Source: Pseudomonas sp. ADAK18
GTDB taxonomy: Bacteria > Pseudomonadota > Gammaproteobacteria > Pseudomonadales > Pseudomonadaceae
DNA length: 64,000 nt
Assembly: GCF_012935695.1 (NCBI RefSeq)
Contig: NZ_CP052859.1
Coordinates: forward strand, 5,001-69,000
Direction: 5' to 3'
The translations under genes were made by a program, and so were the position numbers. Below the pieces are notes generated by a model. The model did no database searches and was not told the DNA's origin. It saw nothing but the letters and a program-made list of their open reading frames with translations. Shown here piece by piece: positions 62,619 to 64,000 of the stretch (the first letter of the stretch is position 1; each line of letters begins with the position of its first letter).

Positions 62619-62667
62619 CACTCTCCAAATGCGGCGGATTTTTCAAAGACCTTGAAAGGCATGGCAC

Positions 62668-64000
62668 TTAGACCCGGAAGTGGCTCACCATCTGCTGCAA
62701 CTGCCCGCCCAACCGCGCCAGTTCCACACTGGACTTGGCGGTCTCATCACTGGCCGCCGCGGTCTGTTCCGACACGTCACGCACGTTGACGATACTGCGG
62801 CTGATTTCCTCGGCCACGGCGCTTTGCTGTTCGGCAGCAGCGGCGATCTGCTGGTTCATCGACTGGATGTTCGACACCGTGCGGGTGATGTTTTTCAGTG
62901 ATACACCGGCCTTGCGGGTCAGTTCGACACTGCTGTCGGTGAGGTTGCGGCTGTTGTTCATCACGTTGGCCACTTGCTGGGTGCCGTTCTGCAAACCGGC
63001 CACCAGGCCTTCGATTTCTTCGGTGGATTTCTGCGTGCGCTGGGCCAGGCCCCGCACTTCGTCGGCCACCACGGCAAACCCACGACCGGCTTCGCCGGCG
63101 CGCGCCGCTTCAATCGCTGCGTTGAGGGCCAGCAGGTTGGTCTGTTCGGCCACGGCTTTGATCACGTCCATCACGCTGCCGATCTTGCTGCTTTCCTGTT
63201 GCAGCAAGGCCATGGCGTCGGTGGAGCGTGCCACTTCTTCGGCCAGGCGTTCAATCTGGGCGATGGCTTCAGCCACGACCTTGTCGCCCGCACGGGCTTC
63301 GCCGTCGGCGGCCGAGGCGGCCCGAGAGGCTTCTTCGGCATTGCGTGCCACTTCCTGCACGGTGGCAGTCATCTCATGCATGGCGGTGGCCACTTGATCG
63401 GTCTCGATCTTTTGGCTGTTGACGCCGGCGCTGGTCTGTTCAGTGACGGCTGACAATTCTTCGGCAGCGCTGGCGATCTGGGTCACGCCGTCGCGGATAC
63501 CGGTGATCAACTCGCGCAAAGTGCTGCCCATGCGCTGGATGCCTTGTTGCAACACGCCGAGTTCGTCGCGACGGGTCACTTGGATGGTGTGGCTCAGGTC
63601 TCCGGAGGCAATGCGTTCGACCACGGCCAGGGTGTCGCGCAGCGGCCGGGTGATCTGGCGAGTGATGATCAGCGCGGCGATGATGCCCACCAGCAATGCC
63701 AGGATAGTGCTGATCAATTGCAGGCTGCGGGCCTGGGTACTTTCCAGGTCGCGGCGCTCCAGCTGGATGTCGTACAGCTTGTCGCTGATGCCGAGGATAT
63801 CGGCGCCTTGTACGGTCATTTCCTGGCGAGCCAGAACGATATTGGCGCTGGCGGCCTTATAGTTTTGCAGTGCGCTGCGATAGGCGCCAAGGGCGGTCTC
63901 CAGCGAGTTCAGTTGGGTTTGCTGGGTGGCGCCAAACACGTTGCCAAGGTCTTTCAGGCCGTTGATGGCCGCATCGACCTGCGCTGCTGCGCGAGCCTCG
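62668..64000 (-). CDS. Methyl-accepting chemotaxis protein, 3' part
   Basis: The C-terminal part of a chemoreceptor; the frame remains open at 64000, so the start and most of the ligand domain lie outside. Within the window: a helical periplasmic end, a membrane helix ([19 protein letters not shown]), a HAMP domain ([24 protein letters not shown]), and the signalling domain with the conserved hairpin [32 protein letters not shown]. The helical bundle sensor resembles the four-helix type; ligand unknown. Confidence 0.93.
   Translation of the reverse strand, partial: EARAAAQVDAAINGLKDLGNVFGATQQTQLNSLETALGAYRSALQNYKAASANIVLARQEMTVQGADILGISDKLYDIQLERRDLESTQARSLQLISTILALLVGIIAALIITRQITRPLRDTLAVVERIASGDLSHTIQVTRRDELGVLQQGIQRMGSTLRELITGIRDGVTQIASAAEELSAVTEQTSAGVNSQKIETDQVATAMHEMTATVQEVARNAEEASRAASAADGEARAGDKVVAEAIAQIERLAEEVARSTDAMALLQQESSKIGSVMDVIKAVAEQTNLLALNAAIEAARAGEAGRGFAVVADEVRGLAQRTQKSTEEIEGLVAGLQNGTQQVANVMNNSRNLTDSSVELTRKAGVSLKNITRTVSNIQSMNQQIAAAAEQQSAVAEEISRSIVNVRDVSEQTAAASDETAKSSVELARLGGQLQQMVSHFRV

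Larger units (their letters stand above)
62242..62667. other. Intergenic region filled with two inverted repeat pairs
   Basis: About 425 bases without a gene between the glyoxalase-fold gene and the convergent chemoreceptor gene. Nearly all of it is taken up by two large REP-like pairs (listed separately). Confidence 0.75.

Overview
The window is a stretch of a Pseudomonas chromosome, most likely of the P. fluorescens group. The reasons are the G+C-rich coding style, the yfiR-yfiN-yfiB and kynurenine/anthranilate/catechol gene sets, the many REP-type inverted repeats between genes, and the typical Pseudomonas rRNA sequences. No phage, insertion sequence, CRISPR array or tRNA gene was seen.

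Layout. Positions 1-800 hold the 3' end of an rRNA operon (23S tail, 5S, terminator). Positions 862-10036 hold recC-recB-recD, overlapping end to end. Positions 10198-12546 hold yfiR-yfiN-yfiB, a periplasmic repressor / diguanylate cyclase / outer-membrane lipoprotein switch for cyclic-di-GMP. Positions 12733-16240 hold a LysR regulator divergent from mmsA-mmsB (valine degradation). Positions 17319-28766 hold a biofilm-adhesin locus: a large BapA/LapF-like protein, then a complete type I secretion system (outer membrane factor, ABC exporter, membrane fusion protein) and an exported alpha/beta hydrolase. The adhesin carries an uninterrupted (Asp-Ala)n tract of 497 residues encoded by a 1.49-kb hexanucleotide array. 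Facing it (28783-32274, minus strand) are an unusual protein joining an alpha-toroid-like domain to a MurF-like ligase, and a small ribbon-helix-helix protein.

Positions 33456-48099 form a catabolic supercluster for tryptophan: kynB-kynA, an aromatic amino acid permease, antABC with antR, catR with catBCA, kynR, kynU and a second permease. Together they encode tryptophan -> N-formylkynurenine -> kynurenine -> anthranilate -> catechol -> cis,cis-muconate -> muconolactone -> 3-oxoadipate enol-lactone. The last steps to the TCA cycle (enol-lactone hydrolase, CoA transferase, thiolase) are not in the window.

Positions 48045-64000 are a mixed accessory stretch. It holds a LysR regulator and TSUP permease, a small monooxygenase, mdaB, a LysR/SDR pair, a SulP transporter, an LprI-like protein, a GntP permease/RpiR regulator/D-aminoacylase operon, a large putative toxin with a possible ADP-ribosyltransferase-like C-terminus, a glyoxalase-fold protein, and the 3' part of a chemoreceptor gene. 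The most unusual items are the poly(Asp-Ala) adhesin, the toroid-Mur ligase fusion next to it, and the putative toxin.
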